From: Pirellulales bacterium
Lineage (GTDB): Bacteria > Planctomycetota > Planctomycetia > Pirellulales > JALHLM01
Direction of reading: 5' to 3'
DNA length: 12,418 bases
Assembly: GCA_022844585.1 (NCBI GenBank)
Contig: JALHLM010000133.1
Span: 1-12,418 of the forward strand
This document shows positions 1 through 6,325 of this stretch, piece after piece (position 1 is the stretch's first letter; every line of letters begins with the position of its first letter). The translations under genes were made by a program, and so were the position numbers. A model generated the notes under the pieces. It did no database searches and had not been told where the DNA came from. It saw nothing but the letters and a program-made list of their open reading frames with translations.

Positions 1-108
1 GAAGCGGCGACGGCCCGCGGTTATCACGGTACGTTCGGCGTAGAGGTGACCGTGCAGGACGGCACGATTCAACATTTCGTGCGGCGTTTGGAGCGGAGAG
101 AGCAATAG
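1..108 (+). CDS. C-terminal fragment of an unidentified small protein (5' end outside window)
   Basis: The first reading frame is open from the first base to a TAG at 106-108 and gives 35 residues. They run GYHGTFGVEVTVQDG, then a basic and acidic end (RRLERREQ). The alternation of beta-strand-forming residues followed by a charged tail resembles the end of small phage-associated proteins, but I cannot name a family. It lies 177 bases before the protease start and is separated from it by a strong terminator, so it probably ends a preceding transcript. The start codon is not in the window. I am fairly sure it is coding because the frame is open up to the edge and has sensible composition, but its function is unknown. 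Confidence 0.55.
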   Translation, partial: EAATARGYHGTFGVEVTVQDGTIQHFVRRLERREQ

Positions 109-205
109 GACACTCGGAATAACGAACGCGGAGCGATTCTGACGCTGAGCGTCGTTTGGCTGAATAACTTGGGTATCGTGGGAGCCTGGCGGCAGGCATC
201 TTGAC

Positions 206-252
206 GGGCCCGTCGGAGAGCATCGCGGATGCTTTTCGACGGGCCCTTTTTT
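206..252 (+). terminator. Strong Rho-independent terminator ahead of the head genes
   Basis: A 10-bp perfect stem (GGGCCCGTCG at 206-215 with CGACGGGCCC at 237-246) encloses a second 6-bp stem (AGCATC 219-224 with GATGCT 228-233, GCG loop). Six T residues follow directly at 247-252. This is a textbook intrinsic terminator. It most simply ends the transcript of the gene at 1-108. Two weaker hairpins lie upstream (GACGC-TGA-GCGTC at 141-153 and GCCTG-GCGG-CAGGC at 184-197), so an attenuating leader for the head operon is also possible. No convincing promoter is visible between it and 285. Confidence 0.85.
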
Positions 253-284
253 CGTTTTCAGAGCAATCGCTGAAAGGTCGCGCG

Positions 285-1232
285 ATGAGTGAAGCGCTGT
301 TGGAGTATTGCGACTCGCGGGGAGTGGATTTGCGAGTCGACGCCGACGCCGGCCTGTTGCGGGGCGTGAAGGTGCTGGGCTTGTCGTCGCGGAACGGGCG
401 GGTGTATCCGGCTGAGACGTTGTTGAAGGCGATGCCGCTCTACGAGGGGGCGAAGGTCAACGTCAATCATCCCGCGGGGAATCCGACCGGCCCGCGCGAC
501 TATCGCGATCGGATGGGCGTGATGCGGAACGTCGCCACGCGGCCCGAGGCGGGTTTGTTCGCAGACTTTCATTTCAATCCCAAGCATCCGCTCGCGGAGC
601 AACTCGTCTGGGACGCCAAGCACGCACCGGAGAACGTCGGGTTCTCGCACAACGTGCAGGCCAAGCTGGCGCGGCGCGGGCAAGAATGGATCGTCGAAGA
701 GATTTTGCAGGTGCAGGGAGTCGACCTGGTTGCCGATCCGGCGACAACGCGCGGTCTCTTCGAGCAATTGCAAGCGACGTCAAGCGGTCTGGTGTGGGGC
801 GAACTCTCACAGAACCTGCTCAAAGCGCATCGACCGGACCTGGTCGAAGAATTGGTGCGGCCGCTGCGCGAGGAACTCTCGGCGTCGCGCCAGGAGGCGG
901 AACAGCTGCGGCTCAAGGACGTGGCGCAGGAGCGCGAACGAAGAATCCGCTGCCTGTTACGTGAACATGGCTTGCCGGATCCGGAAGCGGAGACTCCCTG
1001 GGCCAAGGCGCTGGTGAGCGAATCGTTCTGGCGTTCGCTGCTCACAGCGCCGGACGATGCGTCGTTGGCTCGGCAGATCGCCGAGCGGGCGCAGCTCTTG
1101 GAGCGCGTCGGCGGTTATCGACCGACGGAATCGCGACGTTACGCCGGACCGCGGTCGCGCGATCAGTATCAGGTCGACATGACGTTTCATGCGGAGTCCA
1201 ACGCGGAGGCGTTCGTGCGAGCCATTACCTAA
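285..1232 (+). CDS. Prohead serine protease with C-terminal scaffold-like coiled coil
   Basis: A 315-residue protein. The N-terminal half (about 20-160) looks like a caudovirus prohead maturation protease. It contains a GVKVLGLSSRNGR strand, NVNHPAG with His62, a DFHFNPKHPLAEQ segment, GFSHN with Ser121, and GVDLVADPATTRGLFE at 145-160. His62 and Ser121 are the candidate catalytic pair by analogy with the herpesvirus/T4 gp21 assembly-protease fold. Residues about 180-240 are charged and helical, like a coiled-coil scaffold, so one gene probably supplies both the scaffold and the protease that removes it. ATG 285 is preferred because it has AAAGG 8 bases upstream. An upstream in-frame TTG at 201 would put 28 codons through the terminator hairpin. 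The decoration and capsid genes follow, as expected for a head module. Confidence 0.8.
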   Translation: MSEALLEYCDSRGVDLRVDADAGLLRGVKVLGLSSRNGRVYPAETLLKAMPLYEGAKVNVNHPAGNPTGPRDYRDRMGVMRNVATRPEAGLFADFHFNPKHPLAEQLVWDAKHAPENVGFSHNVQAKLARRGQEWIVEEILQVQGVDLVADPATTRGLFEQLQATSSGLVWGELSQNLLKAHRPDLVEELVRPLREELSASRQEAEQLRLKDVAQERERRIRCLLREHGLPDPEAETPWAKALVSESFWRSLLTAPDDASLARQIAERAQLLERVGGYRPTESRRYAGPRSRDQYQVDMTFHAESNAEAFVRAIT

Positions 1233-1264
1233 GGCCGTGCGTGCTGCGGCGACTTCACGTAGTT

Positions 1265-1284
1265 ACACCTATTTTACCTACTCT
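1265..1284 (+). repeat. Degenerate CACCTAC pyrimidine repeat upstream of the decoration gene
   Basis: The leader reads ACACCTATTTTACCTACTCT, a degenerate copy of the CACCTACTTC motif found before three other genes in the window (near 3496, 6287 and 10425). Here it is followed by a usable Shine-Dalgarno (GGGAG, 1288-1292) before ATG 1299. Confidence 0.45.
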
Positions 1285-1298
1285 TCTGGGAGCTCCCC

Positions 1299-1763
1299 AT
1301 GTCCGATGTGATGCGTTGGCGATATGGCGATACGAATCCAGTGACGGCGCCTGTCGATTCGGCGACGGTGATTGAAATCGGCGACCTGGTGTATTTGGAA
1401 GTTGACGACGCGCGGCCCGCCTCGTCGCAAGCGGACCTGGGTACCGAAGCGCAGAACCAGGAAGGCTTTCACGACAAGTTCCTCGGCGTGGCGATGCAAG
1501 CCTCGCGCAACGGCGACATCGCGCCGATTCGCGTGGCCACAACTGGCGTGTTCGAGTTCATCACCGCGCCGGCCACTTACGAACTGGGCAACCTCGTCGG
1601 CCTGGTCGGCGCGACGACATTGGCGGACCAGGACGTCAAGTTGGTCGCCACGGAGAACCTCGCCGTTGGCCGCGTAGCCAAACGACTCAACCCGGCGGGG
1701 ACGTCGGTGCTGGTGGAGATCGTCAGCACAGTACTACGCGGCGGCCCGCAGGCAATGGCTTAG
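1299..1763 (+). CDS. Putative capsid decoration protein (DUF2190-like)
   Basis: A 154-residue, beta-rich protein with no signal peptide or membrane segment. It contains VIEIGDLVYLEVDD near 25-38, DKFLGVAMQASRNG near 59-72 and IRVATTGVFEF near 77-87, followed by alternating small hydrophobic strands. This pattern fits small head-decoration or cement proteins that lie between the prohead protease and the major capsid protein in many phages. ATG 1299 has GGGAG six bases upstream. The gene lies 66 bases after the protease and 158 bases before the capsid reading frame. The family assignment is from pattern and position, and a generic structural protein is the alternative. Confidence 0.62.
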   Translation: MSDVMRWRYGDTNPVTAPVDSATVIEIGDLVYLEVDDARPASSQADLGTEAQNQEGFHDKFLGVAMQASRNGDIAPIRVATTGVFEFITAPATYELGNLVGLVGATTLADQDVKLVATENLAVGRVAKRLNPAGTSVLVEIVSTVLRGGPQAMA

Positions 1764-1765
1764 AG

Positions 1766-1844
1766 AGTTTTCAGTGTTCAGTTTTCAGTTTGTTCGTGCT
1801 TCGGTTAGGAGCTTGTCTCCACTGAACGCTGAAAACTGAAAACT
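1766..1844. repeat. Inverted repeat of the TTTTCAG family between decoration and capsid genes
   Basis: The left arm at 1766-1788 (AGTTTTCAGTGTTCAG...) pairs with the right arm at 1822-1844 (...GAAAACTGAAAACT) at 20 of 23 positions around a 33-base loop. It begins 2 bases after the decoration stop codon and ends about 40 bases before the capsid translation signals. The same arm sequence recurs near 8796-8811/8845-8860, 9941-9969 and 10354-10386, so this is a dispersed family rather than a local hairpin. As RNA it would form a long AU-rich hairpin that could uncouple expression of the two genes. Confidence 0.8.
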
Positions 1845-1874
1845 TCAAACTAACACCGTTCACAGATCGACACT

Positions 1875-1881
1875 GGGGTGA
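1875..1881 (+). promoter_or_regulatory. Shine-Dalgarno pointing at GTG 1886 rather than TTG 1922
   Basis: GGGGTGA differs by one base from GAGGTGA, the anti-SD complement. It ends four bases before GTG 1886. It argues that ribosomes load at 1886, which opens a 10-codon frame ending in TAA at 1916-1918, in the same frame as the capsid gene. The TTG at 1922 has only a weak TAAGAG upstream. Confidence 0.55.
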
Positions 1882-1885
1882 AATC

Positions 1886-1918
1886 GTGATCCGATATCGT
1901 GAATTGAAGCGGCGGTAA
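1886..1918 (+). other. Ten-codon upstream frame in phase with the capsid gene, ended by TAA
   Basis: GTG ATC CGA TAT CGT GAA TTG AAG CGG CGG TAA encodes (M)IRYRELKRR and then stops. It is in frame with the major capsid frame, which continues immediately as GAG TTG GAT GGT. The peptide has the basic, helical character of the start of a capsid N-terminal arm. It is either the true start of the capsid protein interrupted by a nonsense change, a site of stop readthrough, or a short leader coupled to reinitiation at TTG 1922. I cannot decide between these from sequence alone. Confidence 0.5.
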
Positions 1919-1921
1919 GAG

Positions 1922-3040
1922 TTGGATGGTCCGGCGAAGACTGTCGGGCATTTGGCCGAGGCGCTTGAGAAGGAGCAGTTGCGGGCGGACGATTTCAGTC
2001 TGCGCGATCTGGCCGAGGCGCTCGTGCCGTCCGGCCCTGAATGGGTACGTTCGCTCGATCCGCGGAGCGCGGCCGGCGTGCGTCTGTTGGAAAACAACGA
2101 CCGCGTCGACGTGACGGCGTTCTTGAACGTCGCCAGCCAGGTCATCTATTCGAAGATTCTCGAAGCGTACCGGCAGGACGCATTCGTCGTGTCGCGGCTG
2201 GTCGAGACGATCCCCACGCGACTCGACGGCGAGAAGATTCCCGGCATCTCGCGGCCCGAGGACGCCACGGCGCCGATTCATCCTGGCATGCCGTATCCGA
2301 ACGTCGGTTTCGGCGAGGACTACATCGAAACGCCGTCGACGACCAAGTACGGTTTGATCATTCCGGTGACGCGCGAGGCGATCTTTTTCGATCGCACGCA
2401 CCTGGTATTGAGCCGCGCGGCCGAAGTCGGCGAGATCCTGGGGCTCAACAAGGAAAAGCGGCTGCTAGATTTGGTGCTGGGCATTGCAAACAACTACAAG
2501 TGGAAGGGTACGACTTACAACACGTACCAGTCGACGACGCCTTGGATCAATTTGAAGGCGGGCAACGAGCTAGTCGACTGGACGGACGCCGACGCCGCCG
2601 AGCAACTCTTCGCCGATATGACGGATCCGGGGACGAACGAACCGGTGCTGATCAAAGCGAACACCGTGCTGGTGATGCCGGCCTATCGGCACGCGGCGCA
2701 TCGCGTGTTCAGCGCGCCGCAGATTTCGTATACCACGGGCGGCGCCACGGAAACCACGGTGGCGAATCCGTTCACGAACTACCAGGCCTTCGAGAGCCGA
2801 CTGGCGTATCGTCGCATCGTGGCGAGCGGCGTCTCCACGGCGGAAGCGAAGAAGTGGTGGTTCATCGGCGACTTCAAACGGGCGTTCGCCTATACGGAGA
2901 ACTGGCCGATCACGGTCACGCAATCGGCGGCCAACAGCGAAGCGGATTTCAACAATGACATCGTCGTCCGCTTCAAGGCCAGCGAACGCGGCGCCGCGGC
3001 GGTGATCAACCCGCGATACGTAGTGAAGAACACAGGGTAA
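1922..3040 (+). CDS. Major capsid protein (HK97-type)
   Basis: A 372-residue frame read from TTG 1922. The first 60 or so residues are charged and helical (LAEALEKEQLRADDF, LRDLAEALVP), like the N-terminal arm of an HK97-fold capsid protein. The body has DVTAFLNVASQVIYSKILEAYR, then AFVVSRLVETIPTRLDGEKIPGI, GFGEDYIETPSTTKYGLIIPVTREAIFFDR and a helical EILGLNKEKRLLDLVLG segment. Late blocks include NTVLVMPAYRHAAHRVF, TNYQAFESRLAYRRIVASG and KKWWFIGDFKRAFAYTENWPI. These, and its place after the protease and decoration genes, support the call. The start is uncertain: the best ribosome site points to GTG 1886 in the same frame, separated by a TAA at 1916. If that stop is not natural, the protein would be 384 residues. 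Confidence 0.82.
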   Translation: MDGPAKTVGHLAEALEKEQLRADDFSLRDLAEALVPSGPEWVRSLDPRSAAGVRLLENNDRVDVTAFLNVASQVIYSKILEAYRQDAFVVSRLVETIPTRLDGEKIPGISRPEDATAPIHPGMPYPNVGFGEDYIETPSTTKYGLIIPVTREAIFFDRTHLVLSRAAEVGEILGLNKEKRLLDLVLGIANNYKWKGTTYNTYQSTTPWINLKAGNELVDWTDADAAEQLFADMTDPGTNEPVLIKANTVLVMPAYRHAAHRVFSAPQISYTTGGATETTVANPFTNYQAFESRLAYRRIVASGVSTAEAKKWWFIGDFKRAFAYTENWPITVTQSAANSEADFNNDIVVRFKASERGAAAVINPRYVVKNTG

Positions 3041-3059
3041 GGCGAGCAGGAACGCACGT

Positions 3060-3094
3060 GGGGAAGCGAGGCGCTTGGTCTGGCCTCCTTCCCC
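3060..3094 (+). terminator. Hairpin after the capsid gene, possible terminator or processing site
   Basis: GGGGAAG (3060-3066) pairs with CTTCCCC (3088-3094), and GAGGC (3068-3072) pairs with GCCTC (3083-3087), leaving one bulged C and a 10-base loop. It starts 19 bases after the capsid stop. Only TTCT follows, with no real T-tract, so partial termination or RNA stabilisation of the highly expressed capsid message is as likely as true termination. Confidence 0.45.
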
Positions 3095-3154
3095 TTCTGT
3101 CCGGTCCCAGCCTCATCAGCTTCCTTACACACTATCCCCGCACAAGGTCTCTCC

Positions 3155-3463
3155 ATGTCTCGCATTGGCGATGAAACGGTTCACGGTTTCGATCATGGGC
3201 GGAAGAGTTCCGTCGGTACGACGGCCGTGCAATTGAGTGCGACGTCGTATCGCGCCACGAAAGGCGTGCAGATCAAAGCCGACGCGGCGAATGCCTCAAC
3301 GGTGTACGTCGGTAACGCTGATATCACGGCGGACACGGCCGACGCCACGGACGGATTTCCGCTCGCGGCCGGCGAAGGGTTATTCGTGCCCGTCGACGAC
3401 GTGAACAAGGTCTACGTTCGTGGCGGCGCCAGCGGGCAGAAGGTGTTCTGGTTCGCGGTGTAG
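3155..3463 (+). CDS. Small beta-rich phage structural protein
   Basis: A 102-residue protein with no membrane segment. The pattern VQIKADAANASTVYVGNADIT, then GFPLAAGEGLFVPVDDVNKVYVRG and a QKVFWFAV ending is typical of small beta-sandwich proteins in phage head or head-tail regions. The alanine/asparagine-rich stretch, the VGN turn and the AAGE loop recur in such proteins. ATG 3155 has AAGG 10 bases upstream and a pyrimidine-rich CTCTCC directly before it. It follows the major capsid gene after a hairpin spacer. Its exact role (minor capsid, fibre or connector-associated) cannot be read from the sequence. Confidence 0.55.
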   Translation: MSRIGDETVHGFDHGRKSSVGTTAVQLSATSYRATKGVQIKADAANASTVYVGNADITADTADATDGFPLAAGEGLFVPVDDVNKVYVRGGASGQKVFWFAV

Positions 3464-3495
3464 CCAAGATGCCAATTCTCCAGGATTCATCTGCT

Positions 3496-3530
3496 ACACC
3501 TACTACTTCACCTACTTTTACTTCACCTGC
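3496..3530 (+). repeat. CACCTACTTC pyrimidine repeat in the leader of the esterase gene
   Basis: The leader contains ACACCTACTACTTCACC followed by TACTTTTACTTCACCTGC, ending six bases before ATG 3537. It is the same CACCTACT/CTACTTCACC motif as at 6287-6321 and 10425-10479. There is no Shine-Dalgarno between it and the start codon. Confidence 0.65.
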
Positions 3531-3536
3531 TTTCCC

Positions 3537-4961
3537 ATGCCGCGCTCCGCCTTTTACCTACCGCCCCGGGATATGACGCGCCGTGGTTGGTCCGCTAAAC
3601 GCGGGTTCTCGCCCACGGAACTGCCGGGACTGCGCCTCTGGATTGATGCGCAAGCGGCGACGCAAGTGTTGCAATCCGGATTGACGCCAGCGACCAACGG
3701 CACGCAGGTGGTACGCGTCGTGGATCGCGCACAGGCCCTCCAGTTCGACGAGGTCGGTGGTTCCGGACCGACGTTGATCGACAACGGGACGGGCGCCAAT
3801 CGACGGCGCTGCCTGCGGTTCAACGGTAGTTCCCAATACTTGCGCCACGCCGGCACGATGTCGACCGCCACCGCGGGCGAAGTGTTCGCGGTGCTGCGGC
3901 CCACCAAGACGACATCCGGCACTTGGGTGCCGTTCTGCTCGTGCGACGAGGCCGGCGCGGCGTTTTTGTGGTATCTGGCTCATCGCGTCAGTGCGGGGAC
4001 CACGGAGTATTTTCGTTACTTCGAGCAGAACAGCGGTTCACAAACGTTGCTGACGCTGAATACGGATATCGGCCGCGGCTTTGCGGAGAGCTGCTACTTG
4101 CTACATGCGCGATCAGATGCTAGCGGAACTGGCACCGTCGCGATGGAGCTCGATCAGGTTTCGCAAACTCTCTCCCTGTCGAGCGGGACGAACAACGGCG
4201 ATTGGATTGGCAATGTAGCCAACCGCGACAACGTGTGCCTGGGGGCGCTCGTGCGGGATACGGTCACCGCGCACTTCGGGGGCGACATCTACGAGGTGAT
4301 CGTCTTCGACGGCGTACTCACGGCAGCACAACGGCGGGCGGTGTCCAATTATCTCACGCAGCGCTACGCGCCGGTCTTGCAAGTTGCTTGCCTCGGGGAT
4401 TCGCTGACGGCGCTATCGCCGGGCTTTGTGGACACATTGCGGACAAGCCTCGGCGGGACTGACGCGTGTGGCGTGGCGGTCGTCAACCATGGCGTGGGGA
4501 GCGAGACGATCAGTCAACTGCGCGCACGCTGGGATGCGAACATCGAGCCAGGCGGCTACCGCGCGCTCGTGCTGTTGGGGGGCATCAACGATATCAAAGT
4601 CGCCTCGGCAGGGGGCGCCAATGCAATCTGGCCGGATTTTACGGCGATCTACGACGAAGCGTTCGCCGCTGGCATGAAGGTCGTCGCGTCGACGGTGACG
4701 CCGTTTGGGAATCACGCGCAATGGTCGGCGACGCGGCAGACAGAACTGTTGGGGCTGAACGGGCTGATCGCAAACTACGTTTCGCAGCATCCGGGCGAGA
4801 TGGCGCTGGTGGACGGCTACGCCTTGATGGGAACGCCTGGCACGCCGGAAGACTTGTTGGCCGCGTATGACAGCGGCGACGGGTTGCATTGGACAACGGC
4901 CGGCCACAACGCATTTGCGGCGGCCGCGGAAGTCGCAGTGCGCGCCGTGCTGGGTAAGTAG
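3537..4961 (+). CDS. LamG-like lectin domain fused to SGNH/GDSL esterase
   Basis: A 474-residue protein with two parts. Residues about 25-275 form a concanavalin A/LamG-like jelly roll: LPGLRLWIDAQ at the start, LRFNGSSQYL mid-domain, and a closing IYEVIVFDGVLTAAQRRAVSNYL. Residues about 280-474 are an SGNH hydrolase with all blocks visible: LGDSLT with Ser289, a Gly block (NHGVGSETI), GGINDI with Asn351, and DGLHWT with Asp448 and His451. The active site looks intact, so an esterase or deacetylase acting on a glycan is likely, with the lectin-like domain for binding. No signal peptide is seen, consistent with a virion-carried enzyme. ATG 3537 is chosen because the longer in-frame start at 3420 lies inside the previous gene. 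It sits between head and connector genes, an unusual place for a tail-spike-type enzyme. Confidence 0.85.
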   Translation: MPRSAFYLPPRDMTRRGWSAKRGFSPTELPGLRLWIDAQAATQVLQSGLTPATNGTQVVRVVDRAQALQFDEVGGSGPTLIDNGTGANRRRCLRFNGSSQYLRHAGTMSTATAGEVFAVLRPTKTTSGTWVPFCSCDEAGAAFLWYLAHRVSAGTTEYFRYFEQNSGSQTLLTLNTDIGRGFAESCYLLHARSDASGTGTVAMELDQVSQTLSLSSGTNNGDWIGNVANRDNVCLGALVRDTVTAHFGGDIYEVIVFDGVLTAAQRRAVSNYLTQRYAPVLQVACLGDSLTALSPGFVDTLRTSLGGTDACGVAVVNHGVGSETISQLRARWDANIEPGGYRALVLLGGINDIKVASAGGANAIWPDFTAIYDEAFAAGMKVVASTVTPFGNHAQWSATRQTELLGLNGLIANYVSQHPGEMALVDGYALMGTPGTPEDLLAAYDSGDGLHWTTAGHNAFAAAAEVAVRAVLGK

Positions 4962-4989
4962 CGGGCACGTCTTTCATGAGGAAGTATTG

Positions 4990-5205
4990 ATGCCGACCGA
5001 CTTGGAACAGATCGCGACGATCAAATCGCAAACCTTGGCGCGAATGGTGGAGATCACCGCGCAGCCCAAGCCGAGCTACGACATCGATGGGCAGAAAGTC
5101 GATTGGGCGACCTACCTGAAGCAACTGCAGACGACGGTCGCCTGGTGCGATGACCAACTCGGCGGCGCCGAGCCGTTCGAGCAGGTCACGCAGGCCGGCA
5201 CGTGA
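4990..5205 (+). CDS. Small conserved-looking phage protein, 71 residues
   Basis: The protein opens LEQIATIKSQTLARMVEI, then PKPSYDIDGQKVDWATYL and a helical segment with a WCDDQL motif. It is soluble and mostly helical, with no membrane segment. The start at ATG 4990 is supported by GAGGA eight bases upstream; longer in-frame starts lie within the esterase gene. It is 28 bases after the esterase stop and just before the head-tail joining gene. The size and position suggest a head-tail connector accessory factor, but I recognise no named family. Confidence 0.6.
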   Translation: MPTDLEQIATIKSQTLARMVEITAQPKPSYDIDGQKVDWATYLKQLQTTVAWCDDQLGGAEPFEQVTQAGT

Positions 5206-5241
5206 TCGTATTACTTTCGACGTTGTTCTTGACTGACTCTC

Positions 5242-5880
5242 ATGCTAACCCCACACGACTTGCAATACTTTGACGGGCTGGAAACGGTCGGCGTGCAGCC
5301 GCCGGGCGTGCTGACTACAACGGACGTTCCCGGCGCGTTGCGCACGCGGCCAAGCGTGCGCGAGGCCGCGCCGAGCGACGGCGTCGTGCTGGCAGCCGAT
5401 GCCGTCTGGCATTTGCCGAGCACCGCACTTGCGGTTCAGCCCGCGCCGGGGGCACGGATCATCGACGCCGCGGCCACGGTCTGGACCGTGTTACGATCCG
5501 AGCGCGATACGCTGGGCACGCGTTGGAAATGCTGGACGCGAAATCTGTCGCTGGCGTTGGGCCTGGAACACGTGATTCAGATCGAGCGCGCGACTTGGAC
5601 TAAGGGCGCGTCCGGCGCGCCGGTGGCGACCTGGAATCTCTCGCGGGCGGGCGTCAAGGCGCGGATTCAACCGATCGAGTCGACGCACGAGTTGCGTGAG
5701 CACCAGCGGCTGGAACGCGTGACGCATCGCGTCTATCTGGCCGAGGCGCTGCTCCTCGATGAGAGCGACCGCCTGGTGCATGACGGAGCGATCTACAACG
5801 TGCGCGGTTATGCCTCGCCGGAGCGCATTGACGAACCCACGGTCATTTTCGCAGAGCGTGTGCCATGGCCTTGGAGCTAG
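5242..5880 (+). CDS. Putative head-tail joining (head completion) protein
   Basis: A 212-residue protein. The C-terminal part carries the clearest signal: ERVTHRVYLAEALLLDESD, then LVHDGAIYNVRGYASPERID and a VIFAERVPWP ending. This is the layout of head-closure/joining proteins, where an H-V-Y strand is followed by DG-x-Y-x-V-x-G. The N-terminal 60 residues (PHDLQYFDGLETVGVQPPG) are less recognisable. No Shine-Dalgarno precedes ATG 5242, only GACTCTC. The last 16 bases overlap the next gene, indicating translational coupling with the tail terminator. The role would be to close the portal and dock the tail. The assignment rests on motif shape and order. Confidence 0.58.
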   Translation: MLTPHDLQYFDGLETVGVQPPGVLTTTDVPGALRTRPSVREAAPSDGVVLAADAVWHLPSTALAVQPAPGARIIDAAATVWTVLRSERDTLGTRWKCWTRNLSLALGLEHVIQIERATWTKGASGAPVATWNLSRAGVKARIQPIESTHELREHQRLERVTHRVYLAEALLLDESDRLVHDGAIYNVRGYASPERIDEPTVIFAERVPWPWS

Positions 5881-6272
5881 GATTGGAACAGGCGATCCAC
5901 GAACGCTGGGCAGCCACGGGCGCGCTCACGGCGCTCGTACCGTCAGCGCGCGTGTTCACCGGCGCGGCGGTCGACCAGCCGGCGACCCCGTACGTAGTCT
6001 GGCAACGCGTGAGCACAGCGCCGCAAACTCGCACCAGTAGCGGCCGACAAGTGGACCGCACGCGGATGCGCTGCGAGGTGCGCGCCGAACAACTCGCGAT
6101 CGCCAAACAAGTCGCCCAAGCGGTCTTCGACGCCTACAACCGCGCGGCGTTCGCGCTCGCCTCCGGAAGTTGCCTGACTATGCAGCACGTCGCGTACGAA
6201 GAAGTACTCGCGCCCGAGGGCTGGTGGCGCGTGGCGACGGAATTCGAAGTGCTCCATGAACACTCGTCATAA
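5865..6272 (+). CDS. Putative tail terminator / tail completion protein (DUF3168-like)
   Basis: A 135-residue protein. It begins ELGLEQAIHERWAATGALTALVP, followed by ARVFTGAAVDQPATPYVVWQRV, a variable strand region, MRCEVRAEQLAIAKQVAQAV and a final YEEVLAPEGWWRVATEFEV strand. The N-terminal helix, R-V-F-x-G loop, P-Y-V-V strand and long second helix match the tail-completion fold of DUF3168-type proteins, which cap the tail tube. ATG 5865 overlaps the joining gene by 16 bases in another frame, and that order (joining protein, then tail terminator, then major tail protein) is standard. Confidence 0.65.
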   Translation: MALELGLEQAIHERWAATGALTALVPSARVFTGAAVDQPATPYVVWQRVSTAPQTRTSSGRQVDRTRMRCEVRAEQLAIAKQVAQAVFDAYNRAAFALASGSCLTMQHVAYEEVLAPEGWWRVATEFEVLHEHSS

Positions 6273-6286
6273 GTACCTCCGCGCGT

Positions 6287-6321
6287 CCTACCTACTCCAC
6301 CTACTTCCTCCGCCACCTACT
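6287..6321 (+). repeat. CACCTACT pyrimidine repeat in the leader of the 174-residue gene
   Basis: CCTACCTACTCCACCTAC, TTCCTCCG and CCACCTACT run in series and end four bases before ATG 6326. No purine-rich ribosome site is present, so the start is entirely within pyrimidines. It belongs to the same family as 3496-3530 and 10425-10479. Confidence 0.65.
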
Positions 6322-6325
6322 CCCC

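Noticed and set aside
201..229. TTGACG at 201-206 as a promoter -35 box
   Set aside because: No -10-like element lies 16-18 bases downstream and the site overlaps the terminator stem.
201..284. Upstream in-frame TTG start for the protease at 201
   Set aside because: These codons run through the terminator hairpin and T-tract at 206-252, and ATG 285 has its own AAAGG site.
3420..3536. Longer start at 3420 for the LamG-SGNH gene
   Set aside because: It would overlap the preceding gene by 44 bases and encode the pyrimidine repeat as a Tyr/Phe-rich stretch; the LamG domain begins well after ATG 3537.
4413..4907. Long minus-strand frame opposite the SGNH domain
   Set aside because: It is a GC-rich shadow; the + strand carries an intact catalytic motif set.
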